Both the position numbers and the translations under genes were made by a program. Below the pieces are notes generated by a model. It saw only the letters and a list, made by a program, of their open reading frames with translations. It had not been told where the DNA came from and ran no database searches. From Phoenix dactylifera (lineage: Eukaryota; Streptophyta; Magnoliopsida; Arecales; Arecaceae), in NCBI RefSeq assembly GCF_009389715.1, contig NW_024067737.1:569501-633500 (forward strand): DNA of 64,000 nt, in the 5' to 3' direction. This document shows, piece by piece, positions 19,436 through 43,206 of the stretch. Each line of letters opens with the position of its first letter. The stretch's first letter is position 1.

Positions 19436-20754
19436 TACAATCAAAATGTATCAGCAAAAAATTCCAAAAAAATTAAGTTTTTTTTTTAAAAATAGAAAGA
19501 TAGAAAATGGATCATTTATTAAAATTATCTAAAATTAAATAAATAGGCTAATTAGCTGAGATCATTGACCATTGCTCATGTACTAGGCTGGTATACAGTG
19601 CTGTAGTACAGAAAAAAAAATCTAACTTAACTAATTTCTATCAGCGGTGGAAAAATTATTGATAGGATCAGATCGACTAGCTCGGTAGCGGAGCAATCCA
19701 ACGACAAACTAGCACACACAAAAATAGATAAAAAAGAAACAGGAGGGAAAGAGTTGGACTGATTTGTGGACTTGGTCCAACATAAAAGTTTTACTTAGCA
19801 GTGTTCATACATACAAGAAATAATTGGGTAGCCTAGCTCACCACATAAGCATTGGAATTGTGGATTCGCTGGGTAATTTAAAAAAATAAATTACTGGCGT
19901 TTCGCGTTTAATTATATTATTTCTTACGGGAATGTAGGAAGAGGGCGCTTAAAATTTCAGTAGCGGAAGGTTAGAGCGACGGTTGGCTTACCGGGATTTT
20001 CGGCGATTTGATTCTTGATCGAGGTGAGATTCGCTTCCACTATCCATTTCGAGATATTAGCGGACGAATTCGGTGGCGGGATGGGTTTTTCCCGTACTGG
20101 TGCTTGGATTTCTTCTGCTTGCTGGGGTTTAATTGGATTAAGAATTGTGGAGTGGGATAAACTTGGGTTTTTATTGCATTTTATCGAGGAGTGCGTAATT
20201 CGGTGCAGATTTGGGATTTTAGGTAAAGATTGTTGTTTGGGGTTTGTGTTTATGGTGAAGTTGGAGCATCTTTTGAACTGTTTTCTGAATTCATAATTAT
20301 GTGATAATGTAGTTTCTATGGTCGGTTATTAATTCTAGCGTCCAATTCTATTGCAAGATTGAGTTTTTCTTCTTTTTCATTCGCAATGGATTCAATCTTC
20401 ATATGCTCAGATATGGGTTAAATTCTTTCTTTTTCTTTCCTTGTATTTTTTTGATTCATATTCTCTGGGATTTTCTTTTTGTTTGGTGTTGGTCTATAAT
20501 ATAAAAATTTCCAGAAAATTTTGATATCAAAGTTCGGACGCTTTATTACTTAATTCTGTTTATACGTTTAGTTTTCCCTATCCATTTATGTGGTTGTCAA
20601 CTTTTTTAATCTATATTTACTTTTATTTACTTCTTAATCTTAATTTTACTTTTGTCAGTTTTTTATTCAGTTTGAAGTGCTGTTTGTAGTGTGATAAGGC
20701 AAATCAAGTGTTCACTGTAGCCCAAGAAAGATAGATGTTGATGTTGTGATTGAG
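19436..20754 (+). promoter_or_regulatory. Promoter and 5' UTR region of NDR kinase gene
   Basis: Between the copia element and the kinase ATG. A GC-richer stretch at about 19900-20023 followed by GAG|GTGAGA at 20021-20030 looks like a first non-coding exon with a splice donor. Pyrimidine tracts ending in CAG near 20658 and 20670 are candidate acceptors, leaving an 80-95-base leader before the ATG at 20755. No TATA box is assigned with confidence. The exon model of the leader is inference. Confidence 0.5.
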
Positions 20755-32297
<11,543 letters not shown>

Positions 32298-33798
32298 TCA
32301 TATTAACCTCGATCTCAACCTAGATAACAAATGGAGCTTCACAAGTAACCGTTCATAGATGAAGCAAACTAAAAATCGAAAAGGTTTCCTTACAAACTGT
32401 TACATTCTGTTATTTTCTTCACTGAGTTTATCTCAAATATCAGACCATCCACCCCTCTCCCACCACCCCACACAAAAGCTGGGTGAAGAGGTATGGGCTT
32501 TTGGTCCTCTGCTGTAAAGCTCTGCTTGCTACTTCCAAGATTTTGGATTCTGATTTTCTAATCCTCATACAGACATGAAGCAATGTCAGTTCCTTTATTC
32601 TAAAGCATTACAAATGAAACAAAGTTGTGTATATATTGCGGCATTCATGCTTGTAAATCCCAGTAGTAGGTCATAACGCTGTGAACTTTTCACATACAGA
32701 ATGTGTAGCTTTTTGTTTGGTCATCTCTTTCATTTTTAGAAAGTGGTTTGTTAATTTGATTTCATGCTCTCTTAAAAGCATTGCATATTCAGACAATGAA
32801 TTGATTTCCCTGACCAAGTGTGCTGAAGTGGAATTTTTGGCCTTTTCTTTGTTTTGGGGAGGTGGGGCCTGGGAGAGGATGTTATGGTCTATCATTATGC
32901 AAACCATTGTTCATGATCCATACCATGAAGAAAATAGAAAAGAAATCAAAGATTTTGATTTAGTTAATTTCTAGAGTGAAGAACTTCTGTCACATGTTTT
33001 GAATTTTTTATATTGGATGCTTTTAAATAAGCAATTACGATTCTTTATGTGGAGAGCTTGGGCTTCAAAATTTAAAAATTATAGATGTGGATGCTGCTAT
33101 AAGCTACACAGCATGACATGTTGCCAATTATCTCCATGCCACTCATTCTCATGTTAATGCAATTCTTTTTATCAATCTGTTCATCTTCATGTCATGTTAC
33201 CTAGATTCACCCCTTCTTTTGTGCGGCCGTAAGTTCATCTTATTCATTTTCCTACTTCATCTCATTTGGTTGCGCATGACCATATCATCTCTGCAAGATC
33301 TACATTGCGTCGATAAGTGATCAGGAACCACCTTATTTATATCAAGATAATTTTATTGATCCATCGATGCGGGATTACATGTGCATGTATAGCTAAACCT
33401 TCTTCAAGCAAGAGCCAATGATCCCTTTATTTATATGAGACATACGATAACTTGCTGGCTTCTCGCCAACTCCCCAGTTCACTTAATCCTGCAAGACGGA
33501 AAGAAACACATACAAATTATCCTAACTAAAAAAAAAAAAAAAAAAACTAAATAGTTACCACAAAAACTTTTGAAGACAATTAAATGATGAAACAAATAAC
33601 TAAGGGGGACACCTTAAATTTGTAAGACCCTATTCTGTCCAAAACTACTCTGCTACCCTTTAGGAGGCACTTTTTTTTTATGCAAATTGATAACAATTAC
33701 TATATGTATAAAGCATCAAAAACATCAAGTGATTCAAGACCTGCCAAACTTTTCTCTACCTCACTTCTTGGATTGTGCTGCATATTTTTTGTCACTTA
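32298..33798 (+). other. NDR 3' UTR and intergenic sequence
   Basis: The first few hundred bases after the stop are presumably 3' UTR; no poly(A) signal is assigned firmly. The rest is intergenic, with an A-run near 33530-33546 and no recognisable gene. Confidence 0.5.
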
Positions 33799-34263
33799 GG
33801 CTCCATTTGAAAATTTGGAATTGGGGAGAAAGAAATGGAATGAAAGAAAAAGTTACAAAGTTCGGTGTTTGGGAGTTTTTTAGTAGAGGGAAAAGAAAAG
33901 AAAATGAGGGAATAGGAGGGAATAGAAGGAAAAATTTTAGGTTCCAATTCTCTCATTTGGAGAAAGAATTTGGAACTTAATAATTTTTATATAATACCTA
34001 TTTTACTCTTAAATTAAAAAAGTACCAAATTAAAAGGATAAATATATTATAGGGTATTTTAGTAAAAGTGTTAAAAATGTATGCTTTTTTTGCTTTTATC
34101 TCCAAACTCCCAAATAAGAGGAAGGAAATTACTTTTTTTTTCCTCCTAAAACTCCCAAACAAAAAGAGAGGAAAGTGTATTCTATTTCTTTTTCTTTTTC
34201 CTTCTCATTAAAGTTTTTCTTTCTCTTCTTTTCTCCTCTCCTGAAAAACTCCCAAACGGAGGG
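33799..34263. mobile_element. Probable Harbinger-like MITE
   Basis: A 465-bp element flanked by TTA (33796-33798, 34264-34266) with related ends: GGCTCCATTTG on the left and, reverse-complemented, ACCCTCCGTTTGGGAG on the right. Subterminal repeats of the type GGGAGTTTT also occur inverted inside it. The end match is imperfect, so this is less certain than the MITE at 21173. Confidence 0.5.
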
Positions 34264-34463
34264 TTAAGTTCTTTCTTGCATCATAAACTTTGCCACATAT
34301 GATAAAGATGGTTTATTGGCACAGGTTGGAAGAAAAATGAAATAAGCCATCAAGGATGGTTGTCTTCACTTGCCAAGGACTTTCTACTAAGAACTAGAAT
34401 ATATATGAAAGTTGCACTTTGTGCTAAAAGTAATCATCAAACTCTAGCTCCTGGCTCTTGCAC

Positions 34464-34820
34464 TCACCTGTCACAGTTGGTGTTGCGGGAAACTGGAAAG
34501 CCAACTCTGATGTTACAAGCTGCGGGGATCTTGCTGAGGAACCTGTCTTGCACCCCGGGGAATCTCTTCACTCCGTTCTCCAAGCAATGGCAAGTGGTCC
34601 TCCGGTCGGCGACCGTGACGGCCTGATGTGCGAGCTGCTGCAGCCCGGCGCAGCACGCCGCGGGAGGCCTCGGGACCTTGCCTGTCGCAAAGCTCAGGCA
34701 TGGTGCTGCCTTGGCAGCAACAACAGCACAGTTCACGGCGGCGGCAGCCTCCCTCGGGAGGAGGAGGAGGAGGAGGAGGGAGGAGAGGAGGAGGAGGGAG
34801 CACAAGGTGGTGGCCTTCAT
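34464..34820 (-). CDS. Non-specific lipid-transfer protein
   Basis: A 118-residue secreted protein. Residues 1-27 form a signal peptide with a very leucine-rich core and an AAAA cleavage region. The mature part carries the eight-cysteine pattern of nsLTPs: C in VNC (31), C in APC, the CC pair, the CHC (CxC) pair, then C in AAC and C in TNC near the end. These form four disulfides around a lipid-binding cavity; such proteins act in the apoplast in cuticle formation and defence. I start at the ATG at 34820; one codon further upstream is GTG. The reading ends CDR-stop, but the stop overlaps a consensus donor (GACAG|GTGAGT). Many type I LTP genes have an intron exactly here, so a short second exon downstream is likely. 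The last codons are therefore uncertain. Confidence 0.85.
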   Translation of the reverse strand: MKATTLCSLLLLSSLLLLLLLPREAAAAVNCAVVAAKAAPCLSFATGKVPRPPAACCAGLQQLAHQAVTVADRRTTCHCLENGVKRFPGVQDRFLSKIPAACNIRVGFPVSRNTNCDR

Positions 34821-34910
34821 CACGAATGCTGTCAGTGTAACCGGACTTTGTTATAAGACAAGACAACGCTGTTGTGATGGCTTGGGTCAAGTGGTGCGAT
34901 GGAGTGGGCT

Positions 34911-34918
34911 TTATATAG
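34911..34918 (-). promoter_or_regulatory. TATA box of the nsLTP gene
   Basis: CTATATAAAG on the minus strand, about 90 bp upstream of the ATG at 34820, in suitable position and orientation. Confidence 0.7.
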
Positions 34919-34984
34919 AGGGGAGTTATGGCCTTTGGGCTTTTTCAGCTACTGGGAAGATTGAGCTTTCCAATAAATCTTAGC

Positions 34985-37855
34985 CGGGGTGGGAGATCAA
35001 GCCTCGTCCGTTCAGATGGCATTGGGAAAGACGAATGGATATGCTGAGAGACGTTAGGAGGGAATTCACTCAATTCAGGGAAGCCAAGCCTTGGCATTGG
35101 GAAAGGTGAATAGTTAATGCCAACACCAGGCGCAATATAGCAAATTTGTGCTTGATAATGCTATCATGTACCCATTCGATCCCAAAATGTTTGATACATT
35201 TGAAGTACCAATTCTGATTGAATGGTAAAATACTGCCATTTTAGGCAAGGGACTAGAGTTCGGTTATACAGGGCATTGGCCCTTACGTTGTCTCTCGATT
35301 ATACTAAGCTATAGTTTTTGGTCTAATGAGAGCCTCGATTCCAGCCTATATGAGATATGGTGGGTATCCTTTAGTTTCAAAATAATAATTTTAAAAAAAA
35401 ATAATATAACTAAAAATGATTGGATAACTTAGAAATCATGCTAAATATAGCATTACTCTTCTTGAGTGCAGGTTCTGTGATATCCTTTGTGCTGCTTCTT
35501 TTAAATCTATATAGTGTGCTCAAGCAGTGAAAAATCTATACATTGTGGAAGCAATCATAAACTGTAGGAACTAGGTATATTACACCTACATCGATAAATA
35601 ATACAAAAGCGAAGCTTAAAAATTATAGATCAATTACGATGACTAGTAAAGAAAATTTTAAGTTGGAACAATTCACTTACCGCTAGATATATATAGATTA
35701 GCTAAATATTGATTCATGAAGGGGAAGAAAATTTATACACATTCTACATAATGCATTACCAAATTAAGTTGAAATTGTTTGAAAGAAAAAAATCCAGAAA
35801 GAATATTAAGACCATATATAGCAAAACTGCATTATATATTTTTTTAACTTTGCAATTCTCAAAAAATAAAAGAAAAAAGAAAAGAAAAGTTGCATATGCA
35901 CCATCAGATATTTTATTACTAGATGAGAGATAATTCATTCTATTGAGCACAATTCGATGATGCCTCTATCCATTCCATAACTACAACAAACTTAATAATG
36001 CCAACCAAGATCTATTTTGAACTAAATCAATGCTAGCTTACATTTATGCATTGAATCTCCCATTATCTCGCCTCCATTGATCTTAGAGATGCTTGTAGCT
36101 CGTCCAACACCTGACCCTAACGTTTAGAACCTTCCCTAATGACTGTATTGCTTGTCCAAAGAGAATGTAACATATTTTCCCACATGCTCGATGCCACAGC
36201 TTATAACTTGCCTCTCATTCTCTTTAGAAGAACAGTGCTGTTTTGTTTAATTCGGGCTCATGGTGTTGTAATATTATCCTTTCTTCCTTTTTATGTTGAT
36301 GGGGATTTGATCTTTCGTTTGTCCAGGGCCTATGCTTTTATGAGCTAATGTAGTCCGGTAGCTCTTTGAGCTCCTCTTTTTATTTCTGTACAAAGGGAGG
36401 ATTTTCTTTCATTTTCATCATTTTTATCTCCATAAAATGATCTATAAAATGAAGAGGTGGCTAGACCATTGTTTTATTAAAAAAGAAAGAGAAAAAAAAT
36501 AAGTGAATGTCAAGTAACCTTACCTCCTCTTATATGTTTATTTTGGAAATAATAGTTGTTCCTTGAATATGAAAGGAAACCATTGCTTCCCTGTTTTAAA
36601 AGTTTCTTTTCGAGTATTACAAAGATGATAACTGTCCACTAAGAAGATATCTATACTGTAAAAACTTTGCATTAATGGTTCATTGGCTTGATCTTATTTT
36701 TTGATAAGAACTTTTTAAACTCATGCAAAAATTTAAAATTCAGGAATATTTGCACAATATGGAGATGAGTATATGCATTCTAATTTTTTCTAGGATGAAT
36801 CCAAATTCTATTTAAACCAATCTAAAGAAAATACATCCGTGTGCTCCAGCAAAAAAAAAAAAAAAAACAGAAAATTTTGGCTGTCATCAATAATTATGGA
36901 TATGAAATTATATGTGTGAATGGACGAGTTTCCATTTATGGTTGTAACATTGGGTCAAACTCCTAGACAAGAAGAATAGCTAATTTTGGCTATAGCTGAT
37001 TTTTCCCCCTTTTTCTATAATTAGTCAAATAAAAAAATTAAAAAATACCATTTTTTTAAATTTTGGTTTCCTCTTGAAGCATTATTTTATTCCAGTTTTA
37101 GTCCACGCATCTAAACAAGTCTTTATTTTGCATGCTCAACTTCTCTAGCATGCTTCAATCCAAAAAATTATATTTGATAAAACAATAACCATCTATTGAA
37201 TGCATTTCTTGAACTAATCACTTTCGTCAAAAGCAGCATTTCCCTCGATTGCCCCCACATTCATGATGAGGCAAATCCCATTGAATCAACTTCAACTTAA
37301 GATATCTTGGTACCGGGCTCTTCATCAGACATTTGATACATTCCCAAGATAAGAGGCTTCGTGAGCTATTGAAAGTTGCTAAACTTATTCTGTTGACTCG
37401 ACTTCGAGCGTCTTTGCAATGATCAAAGGCAGCTCCAAACTTGATTACCTAGATTAGTATACCATACTGCACCATCTACAGCTACATGGGAATCTTCAAG
37501 TACTCCCACAGGAACATCAGAACTAGTTAACACCATTGGATGATTACCACACTGGGTCGAGAAAGGACCTGCATGGATTTGGTTGGAAGCTAAGAGCATT
37601 TCATTCATCTTAATTATGAAATATCGGTCACTAAATATCGAAGACACATTTGTGAGTAGGAAAACATGTATCAGTATGTCATACAGAAGGAAAGAGGTTT
37701 GCATCCTTTATAAACATAGTAACTGAATAATAAAACACTAAAGATTAAGCACACTGGGTCTTGGTTGGGTGCATTCCTGTGAAGCAAGGAGGAGGAACTT
37801 ATCCAGCTTAATAAATCAAGGAGAAGGGAGGATGAAAGGATATATAGACAGAAAA
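34985..37855. other. AT-rich intergenic region
   Basis: No gene recognised. A minus-strand open frame at 37423-37704 contains VAVDGAVWYTNLGN, faintly like the start of a plant LINE-type RNase H domain. It is too short and isolated to call. Other short frames look random. A-runs occur near 36850. Confidence 0.5.
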
Positions 37856-38938
37856 TAATGGCAGCACAAAAGGCAAAAGGATCTGGGAAAAACAGGCTTA
37901 CTTTTATAGCATAACCTTCGAGATTAATGCAATATGGTGTTTATTTGGAGCAAACCAGATATAGGAAATCCAAAGATATCACCTGTAACCAGAGCTCAAA
38001 TTATAAAGAGCACAACCAACAATTGAGAAAATCATTAGAAAAAGATTGCAAAATGCATCTTTAGATATGCATTTAATTTGGCAAATCAACATATGGTAAA
38101 TAAAAAAAATGTGGTCGCCCGACCAATATGAACTTTTCATTGGCCATTCTATCAATCACTCCCATCAGCTGACAGCAATAGAAGTCATGGAACGAGGGAA
38201 CAGTAATAGTCCATCTTCTAGAACATGCAAGGATCCCATTCCAAGTGCCCACCTGAGGAACAAATCCTTGTACCACTTGCATCAGTACCATACCAATATC
38301 GTCATTTAAAAGGTTCTCAACAATGGCCATCAATGGTCAGCTTGTATGACAGAAAACCTAGGCCTTCAGAGATCATGTCCATGAAATGTTTAGCCTCCAC
38401 AAATTCATTAGTGCCAAGCAAACCACAAAGAAGTGTTTGATTAGTTCCTGAATTTGGATAGTACCCCTTTAGCTTCATTATCTTTAGAAATTCCATGCCC
38501 TCAGCTGCTCATCCTTGTCTGCAACAACCAGAAATCAGTACATTGAAGGTTATTGTATCAGGATAGTGAACTTCTTTCTCCATCCTCTCACAGAGTTCAA
38601 ATGCTTCAGTTTAGTCACTCTATCATGCTTACAAAAAGAATGCCTTAGTGTTGAATAAGTTGTAGCATTGGGCCAGCATCCCTGCTTTGGAATTTCATGA
38701 AACAAGAAAAAGGCACATCCAACTTATCACACTGATACAAACCCTTAATGAGAATGTTAAAGCAGCAGGTGTCAAGGCCAACTCCCAATCAGGGAGCACT
38801 CAAGCATACCTCGTGGATAACTTCAAACTGCCCAGTATAAACAAGCATGTTGAGCGCATAATTGAAATTCTTAACTGTAGGCCAACAACGAAAATCTGGT
38901 ATTCTGAGGAGCATCTTGATGGCTTGTTCAGCATGTCA
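37856..38938 (-). pseudogene. Truncated tandem duplicate of the PPR gene
   Basis: About 38219-38938 is a decayed copy of 39840-40568, covering only the C-terminal PPR motifs, with frameshifts and stops. The 3' flank is duplicated too (37856-38040 matches 39480-39660, both beginning AATAATGGCAGCACA). The offset is about 1.62 kb, so one segment including the 3' end of the gene and its downstream flank was duplicated in tandem. The N-terminal half is absent; it cannot make a PPR protein. Confidence 0.8.
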
Positions 38939-39838
38939 CTTACTAAAGGAGAAACCCAGCCCTAGCCAAACTTTACCCAAAAGGTTGCACATGGAAGGGG
39001 CGCCCTTGCAAGCCCTTGCTTTATCCTTACTATAATTAATTTATGATGGCTCAAAAAGAGAAAGAAGGTGAATACTAACAAAAGCAGAAGAACAATAAGA
39101 AACTAGAAAAAAGATAGCCAAATCTAGTGTTGGAGTATTAAAATATTGATAAAAAACATATCTAAACCGAGCGCAAACTTTTCCAGAGGGACAAGATACA
39201 CATTACTGCAGTAGAAAAGAAAAAAAAAATTGGGAAGCGACTTCATCATCCATTTTACTTGGTAAAGTCATAACTCGGACTTCGACGAATACTAACCATA
39301 CAGTTCATGACACTTGCAACCAGGATATGCAGGACATAATTTCTAGATGGAACAATACACTAGGAAAGCAACACAACGGTCAAGAAGAGAAAAGAAAAGC
39401 AGCTTAGATATGACGATAAGGTTGTTGACGTCCATGCATTTTCACCAAAGCAACAGGAGCATCCAAATATAAAGACAACAAATAATGGCAGCACATAAGG
39501 CAAAAGGAGTCTGGAAAAAACTGACTTGCTTTAATAGTACAACCTACTAGATTAATGCCATATGGTGTCAATTTAGAGGAAACCACAGATGGAAATCCCA
39601 AAGATATCACCTGTAACTAGAGGTCAAACTATAAAACGTACTACCAACAATAGAGAAACTCAGTATTAAAATGCACTTTTAAATATACTTTAAATTTTGC
39701 AAATCAACATATTAGAAAATACAGGCTTTTATATGCTCACGCGATCAATGAATTTTATGTTGGCCATTCTATCAATTTGTTCCATCAGCTGACAGCAATA
39801 GAAATTATTACAATGAGGGAACAACAATGATTAATCTT

Positions 39839-40990
39839 CTAGAACATGCATTCAAGGATCCTTTTCCAAGTACCCATCCGAGGAACAAATCCTTGTTGTA
39901 CCATTTGTTTCAATACTACAACAGCATCATTTAAAAGGTTCTCACTACAAAGACCATCAATAGTCATCTTGTACGACAAAAAACTAGGCCTCCTCCCTTC
40001 AGAGACCATCATGTCCATAAAATGTTTAGCCTGCACAAATTTGTTAGTGCTAAGCAAGCCATAAATAAGTGCTTGATCAGTTCCTGAATTTGGATAGCAC
40101 CCCTTTAGTTTCATTGTCTTTAGAAGTTCCATCCCCTCTGCCACTCGCCCTTGTTTGCAAAGACCAGAAATCAATATATTGAAGGATATCGTATCAGGAT
40201 GACAACCTTCTCTCTCCATTCTCTCACATATCTCAAATGCTTCACTTACTCTGTCATGCTTACAAAGAGCATGCATTAGCGTTGAATAAGTTGTGACGTT
40301 GGGCTTACATCCCTGTTTTGGAATTTCATGTAACAAGGAAAAGGCAGCATCCAATTTACCACACTGACACAAGCCCTTGATGAGAATGTTAAAGCAGCAG
40401 GTGTCAAGACTAACTCCCAACCTGGGGGCACTCAAGTATACCTCATGGATGATGTCAAACTGCCGAGTACACACAAGCATGTTGAGCACATAATTGAAAG
40501 TCTTAGTTGTTGGCCAACAATGAAAATCTGGCATCCTAAGGAGTGTCCTAATGGCTTGTTCAGGATGATTCGCAACATTGCCATATATTTTTATCAAGTT
40601 ATGAAAGAATTCATCAGAAAGTCCGCACTTTTCAAGTCTTGACCTCTCCAAGAGATCCTCAATAACACCAAATTTCCGTGCACAAGCAAGCTTCTCAACT
40701 ATTAAACTGTAAAGAGCCTCACTAGGCTTATAATCCATACGACTAGAGGCCTTCTCCAATGCACCAATAATCAGCTCTGGATCTCTGACATTCTTAAATA
40801 TTTTCAGGATTTCATTTGGTGCAAGCCAATCCTTATGGTCCAATCTTCTCAACCAAAAATCATCACTATACTGTGCATACCCAAATCTTGACAAAGAAGC
40901 TACTGAATATTTAGAGATTCTGATAATTCCCACATCAACATGTATAAAATTGAAGATAGCTCGAGGAACCAATTTCTTATAAACAGCCAT
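39839..40990 (-). CDS. P-class pentatricopeptide repeat protein
   Basis: About 383 residues starting at the ATG at 40990 (MAVYKKL...). The frame is open further up to 41092 but without an ATG, so a longer or spliced N-terminus is possible. The first 50 or so residues are basic/hydrophobic and suit an organelle-targeting peptide. From about residue 150 on there are six to seven 35-residue P-type PPR motifs, seen as FNILIKGLCQCGKLDAA, YSTLMHALCKHDRVSEA, FNILISGLCKQGRVAEG and YKMTIDGLC, with ends CKPN, CHPD and CYPN. PPR arrays bind organellar RNA one base per motif and affect stability, splicing or translation; there is no E, DYW or SMR domain. A partial tandem duplicate lies just downstream. 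Function and target are unknown. Confidence 0.88.
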   Translation of the reverse strand: MAVYKKLVPRAIFNFIHVDVGIIRISKYSVASLSRFGYAQYSDDFWLRRLDHKDWLAPNEILKIFKNVRDPELIIGALEKASSRMDYKPSEALYSLIVEKLACARKFGVIEDLLERSRLEKCGLSDEFFHNLIKIYGNVANHPEQAIRTLLRMPDFHCWPTTKTFNYVLNMLVCTRQFDIIHEVYLSAPRLGVSLDTCCFNILIKGLCQCGKLDAAFSLLHEIPKQGCKPNVTTYSTLMHALCKHDRVSEAFEICERMEREGCHPDTISFNILISGLCKQGRVAEGMELLKTMKLKGCYPNSGTDQALIYGLLSTNKFVQAKHFMDMMVSEGRRPSFLSYKMTIDGLCSENLLNDAVVVLKQMVQQGFVPRMGTWKRILECMF

Positions 40991-43201
40991 AGGTGCTTTA
41001 ACCGTTCCTGCATTGACAAGTCTATGCACATTAGCAATGCTCAAAATTTTTTCACAGCAAAATTTTATGTAAGCAGAAACAGGGATATGCAATTTGAAAA
41101 TTTATTAATCCTGCAACTGCATAGTCACCAATGGGGGTGGAAGCAATCAACAAAGTTCTGCAAATGACAAGCAAAGCTAATGAGACACAAAGCAAAGACA
41201 TGGTAGCTAATTCCCTTACTTTTCCCTAATCTTGACAAGGTTCCAACTTGACGGCCATCTCATGGGTATTTCAAATTTCAACACCATCAGAATACTGCCT
41301 CAATTCATCAGGGTTATCCAAATTTCAACTAAAGAGACAAATTGACAAACACGAATCAGTAAGTTAACAATAACAATAAACCAAGAAGATTTTGAAGGCT
41401 TTATGACTTAGCTTTAACCTTTATAAAACCATTTAAGATGAAATAAAAGAATAAGCAAATATAATAAGAAAGAATCCATGAAATTTAGCAGAAAATCCAT
41501 TGAAAATGCTTGCTTTGAAGACTCGTGAAGTAGTTATTTATGTGGAGAGAAAGAGAGAAAAGAGGGATCAGGGAAGGAGAGCGGCAGACGGCAGCAAAAG
41601 AGCGGCCGAAGTGAGAAGCTGCGGTGGTTCAGAGACAATTCAAGTCTAACAATCGCCATATAATAGAAGAAAACTTTGCTATGCAACTAAAACTGAGAAA
41701 ACAAGGCATAAATAATGACATTCAATGGAAGGAAAACGCCCAATTCAAGCACACAACTGGCAGAACATATTCAGTTCATTGGATTAAAAGATAGAAGAAC
41801 ACTCAAGATCAACGAACAGGATTATATAAACTTAGATACCGCCAAAGGTCACCAAAATCCACCAAAAAGTCGAATTTGAAGCATAGAAAGCGAAAGTTTC
41901 GTACTTTGCCTTCAAAACAGTGCTACGGTGTCGTGAATCCGTGGAGAAACAAGCCGAAAACCGAACCGATCGGAGACCTACGAATGCTCTCTTCAGAAGG
42001 GGGATGCCAGCCAGAGAGAAAGAAGATGGAGGTGAGAACGGTAGGAATCAGCAGAGAAGGGAGGCTTCCACCATTGCTGCTTAAGCCGCAGCAACTCCGT
42101 GGTAAGACCGAGGCTCCCCCACGCCACGCCTCAATAAAATTAAATTAAGAATTTTTATTCGGTACCTAAAGCATTTTTTACCCAGGCTTCTCTCTCTTAT
42201 TTCAATATGGGTAAAACTAAAAAAAGCAAAGGTAAACCGGTTAAAACCGGAAGGCTAGGTAAAATGGGAATTTTCCTTCCCATCCGGTCAGACCTTTCCC
42301 ATCTCATCACGGAATGCTTTGAGATATGGGCCTGAGCCGGGTAGAATGAAAAGTTTCCTTCCCATCCATCACGCAACGCTTTGATTTGTGCTTGCTTTCC
42401 TTAAAGCTATTTGAGTCCGTTTGGAAAAAATGCAGATGGTTCAAAATGCTTTGAGATATGTGCTCACTTCCCATCTAATACCTGAGTCCATTTGAAAAAA
42501 AAAAGAAAATTGTAGGTCCTTCGGAATGCTTTGAGAGATGTGCTCGCTTCCATTTGAGTCCGTTTGGGAAATGTGAATCATGGAAAAGGAGAAAGTCTGC
42601 AACAGGTGATTGAAAGAGAGGCAAAAATCAGAACTTTGGCTTTAGACTTCAGCCAAATTATAAATAAATCTATATATTTTTATTTATACGATAAATTAAT
42701 AAACATGCATCACCATTAAAAATAATATAAATGGTCATAAATTTTTAGAATATTTTACTGTAATTTATCTGGGTAAAAATTTTAAGTATTGTATCGGTCC
42801 TCTTAAATTAATTCTCCTAAAAACAAGTAAATTTGAATTAAAATTTTCTCCTCCCCAAAACACCCTTAAGAACACGACGGAAGGCTGACATTTGGTTGAT
42901 AGAACAGAGGGAGATAAACGGAAAGAAGAGAGGAAAGAAGAGCCCTCTTCAAAATTTAAAAAAAAAATAAAAAATTCAAAAAAAAGAAAAATTGGGCATG
43001 TTGAAAAACCAGGCATCTTGGCCATGAAGGAGTCCAAATAAAAAGGAAAAGCAGAAAAAAAGAATAAACCATGTGTCTTGGTAGCATATTTCAAATAGAT
43101 CCTATTGAAGAAAGTTATTTTCTTCTACATCTTATCGCACAGAATCAATCTAACAAAAGATTTATAAGTATATTGTTTCTCTCCTTACTTATTTAACTCT
43201 T
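40991..43201. other. Upstream region of PPR gene and intergenic sequence
   Basis: It contains the probable leader of the PPR gene on the minus strand. A GC-richer patch at about 41870-42140 holds a short plus-strand open frame, which may instead be a leader exon of the PPR gene. At about 42310-42560 an imperfect repeat with GCTTTGAGA.ATGTGCT and TTTGAGTCCGTTTGG occurs three times. No other gene recognised. Confidence 0.45.
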
Positions 43202-43206
43202 ATATG
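43202..43206 (+). repeat. Target-site duplication ATATG (left)
   Basis: ATATG before the gypsy 5' LTR, repeated exactly at 56069-56073. Confidence 0.93.

Noticed and set aside
34458..34983. Plus-strand open frames with poly-Glu/Gly tracts opposite the nsLTP gene
   Set aside because: Complement of the leucine/proline-rich signal peptide region; the minus frame has the complete eight-cysteine pattern.
37423..37704. Possible LINE RNase H fragment on the minus strand
   Set aside because: Only a short VAVDGAVW-like stretch; no neighbouring RT or endonuclease and no poly(A) tail or duplication seen.
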